Shown: piece after piece, positions 62,842 to 64,000 of the stretch
How positions within the stretch are numbered: position 1 is the first letter of the stretch
How the letters are laid out: each line of letters starts with the position of its first letter
DNA from: Hyphomonas johnsonii MHS-2
GTDB lineage: Bacteria > Pseudomonadota > Alphaproteobacteria > Caulobacterales > Hyphomonadaceae
Length of the DNA stretch: 64,000 nt
Reading direction: 5' to 3'
Assembly: GCF_000685275.1 (NCBI RefSeq)
Contig: NZ_ARYK01000001.1
Location: forward strand, 434,001-498,000
Translations under genes and position numbers: made by a program
Notes under the pieces: generated by a model
Told to the model about the DNA's origin: nothing
Database searches by the model: none
Seen by the model: only the letters and a program-made list of their open reading frames with translations

Positions 62842-63798
62842 ATGACCACCAGACACCTTGTGGATCCGGAACTTCTGGAACTTGCGGAAACCTTCCCGTC
62901 ACTGGACCTCAGGCCCGACACGCTCCCCGCGATCAGGGACATGTCGGCCGGGATGGTCGTGTTGGGAGAGCCGTCAGCCTTCGGCGTCACGCGGCGCGAA
63001 GTGATGGTCCCCGGCCTCGGTGGCGCACCGGACGTGCGCTGCCTCGTCTACGAACCGGCAGCGAAGGGCAAGGACCGGCCTGCCTTCCTGCACATCCATG
63101 GCGGCGGCTACATGCTTGGCGCGCCGGAAGGATCGGACGTACGCAATATCCGTGTCGCAGCCCGGCTCGGCGCGGTTGTCGTGTCGCCGGCCTACCGGCT
63201 GGCCCCTGAGACGCGATATCCCGGCCCACTGGATGATTGCGCCGCCACGCTGGCCTGGATCGTTGCCAATGCAGTGCCGCTGGGCATCGACGTGTCGCGC
63301 ATCGCAGTTGGCGGCGACAGTGCGGGTGGCGGCCTCGCGGCGGGACTGGCCCTGCGTGCGCGCGACGAAGGCCTGGTCCGCATCGCGTTCCAGCACCTCG
63401 TCTACCCCATGCTGGATGACCGCACGACGGCAGATGATGCAACCCTGGACCCGGTGCTCGGCGAATTCATCTGGACTCCGGCGGCCAACCGGGCGGGCTG
63501 GGCCGCCTATCTGGGCGGGCACACGCCCCAGGCGCCCGCGGTGCCGGCCCGGGCCAGCGACCTGTCCGGCCTGCCGCCCACCTGGATCGGCATTGGCGGG
63601 CTGGACCTGTTTCTCGACGAGAACATCAGCTACGCCCGCCGCCTGATCGCGGCGGGGGTCACGACGGAATTCATCATCTATCCTGCTGCTTATCACGGCT
63701 TCCAGTTCGAGTTGCGCGCAGCCGTCACGCAGCGGTTCGAGAAGGATTACCTGGCCTCGCTGGCGCGCGGGCTCGGCTGTGACCTTGCTGCAACCTGA
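62842..63798 (+). CDS. Alpha/beta hydrolase, hormone-sensitive-lipase (HSL) family
   Basis: 318 residues, no signal peptide. HSL features: oxyanion HGGGYMLG, a conserved YRLAPE, nucleophile GGDSAGGGLAAG (Ser about 157), acid in GGLDLFLDEN and His in YHGFQFE. It hydrolyses short- to medium-chain esters. AGGAAA lies upstream of ATG 62842. It is divergent from the CurA-like gene. Confidence 0.94.
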   Translation: MTTRHLVDPELLELAETFPSLDLRPDTLPAIRDMSAGMVVLGEPSAFGVTRREVMVPGLGGAPDVRCLVYEPAAKGKDRPAFLHIHGGGYMLGAPEGSDVRNIRVAARLGAVVVSPAYRLAPETRYPGPLDDCAATLAWIVANAVPLGIDVSRIAVGGDSAGGGLAAGLALRARDEGLVRIAFQHLVYPMLDDRTTADDATLDPVLGEFIWTPAANRAGWAAYLGGHTPQAPAVPARASDLSGLPPTWIGIGGLDLFLDENISYARRLIAAGVTTEFIIYPAAYHGFQFELRAAVTQRFEKDYLASLARGLGCDLAAT

Positions 63799-63884
63799 CG
63801 CGAACGGTCGCAGTCATTGCTGACCGCGGCTCTTGCGGCACGGGGCGATGCGGTGTCATGTCGGCGCAGGAGAGGGCCGAAATC

Positions 63885-64000
63885 ATGACCAGATTGAAAG
63901 TGGGCGTTGCGGGCGCCGGCGTGTTCGGGAACTATCACGCGCAGAAAGCGGCCGCCTCGGCGCGCACGGATTTCATGGGCGTCTATGACCTGGACCAGGC
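63885..64000 (+). CDS. Gfo/Idh/MocA-family oxidoreductase, 3' truncated by window edge
   Basis: The 38 residues present start MTRLKVGVAGAGVFGNYHAQ, the Rossmann GxGxxG-like fingerprint of Gfo/Idh/MocA NAD(P)-dependent sugar dehydrogenases, and continue to the VYDLDQA acidic strand end. GGAGAGGG precedes the start. The substrate is not predictable from this piece. Confidence 0.8.
   Translation, partial: MTRLKVGVAGAGVFGNYHAQKAAASARTDFMGVYDLDQ

Noticed and set aside
1-64000. Mobile elements, prophage, integrons or CRISPR arrays
   Set aside because: I saw no transposase, integrase, phage structural gene, or regularly spaced repeats.

Overview
This 64 kb window is a GC-rich, gene-dense stretch of bacterial chromosome, almost certainly from an alphaproteobacterium. 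A Hyphomonadaceae-like (Caulobacterales/Maricaulales) marine or oligotrophic organism is my best guess. The grounds are a cysE-DUF3126 pair, a class II DAHP synthase, a TamA/TamB pair, a compact lipid A/Kdo operon, several P450 and acyl-CoA genes, and generally high GC. The lineage call is inference. I see no rRNA, insertion sequence, prophage, integrase or CRISPR array. One tRNA (Val, CAC) is present.

Layout. 1-7.2 kb is a catabolic island: an acyl-CoA synthetase (cut by the window edge), a secreted type-B carboxylesterase, a beta-propeller (FG-GAP) lipoprotein, a Spinster-like MFS transporter and a TetR regulator, with a clear palindrome inside the MFS promoter. 7.2-9.5 kb holds a small protein resembling the N-terminal lobe of a COG2187 kinase, plus a LysR and a Xre regulator that overlap tail to tail. 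9.6-15.6 kb is tamB-tamA. 15.8-18 kb carries a Na+/Ca2+ exchanger-family protein, queF and a nitroreductase. 18.1-23.2 kb is a tetR-MFP-RND efflux operon with a palindromic operator. 23.2-30.5 kb is mostly housekeeping (cysE, DUF3126, xseA, an OmpA-like protein, purD), a CPBP protease, a DUF2975/Xre pair and a YkuD_2-type L,D-transpeptidase-like protein.

30.6-40.5 kb is a second catabolic region. On the plus strand are an APH/ACAD10-like kinase, a hot-dog protein and an amidohydrolase. On the minus strand a probable operon reads pseudouridine synthase, P450, P450, enoyl-CoA hydratase, DUF2855. 40.7-46 kb has an unknown lipoprotein, a small membrane protein, a short NhaP-type antiporter, an M20 peptidase and a persulfide dioxygenase-rhodanese fusion. 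46-50 kb is a translationally coupled lipid A operon (DUF374 acyltransferase, waaA, lpxK, lpxL-like). 50-55 kb has tRNA-Val, a regulatory-looking intergenic region, a small conserved-looking protein, gph, glmU, rpiA and gor.

At 55.2-56.5 kb sits the most unusual gene: an N-terminal TIR domain fused to a complete ParA/Soj ATPase, without a ParB partner, between gor and the class II DAHP synthase gene. The rest (58-64 kb) has a second CPBP protease paralogous to the first, a MATE transporter, HU, an RNase H-fold-like protein of unknown role preceded by two mutually exclusive RNA hairpins (one hiding the ribosome binding site), a CurA-like oxidoreductase, an HSL-type esterase and the start of a Gfo/Idh/MocA oxidoreductase.

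All family calls come from reading motifs by eye; no database search was run.
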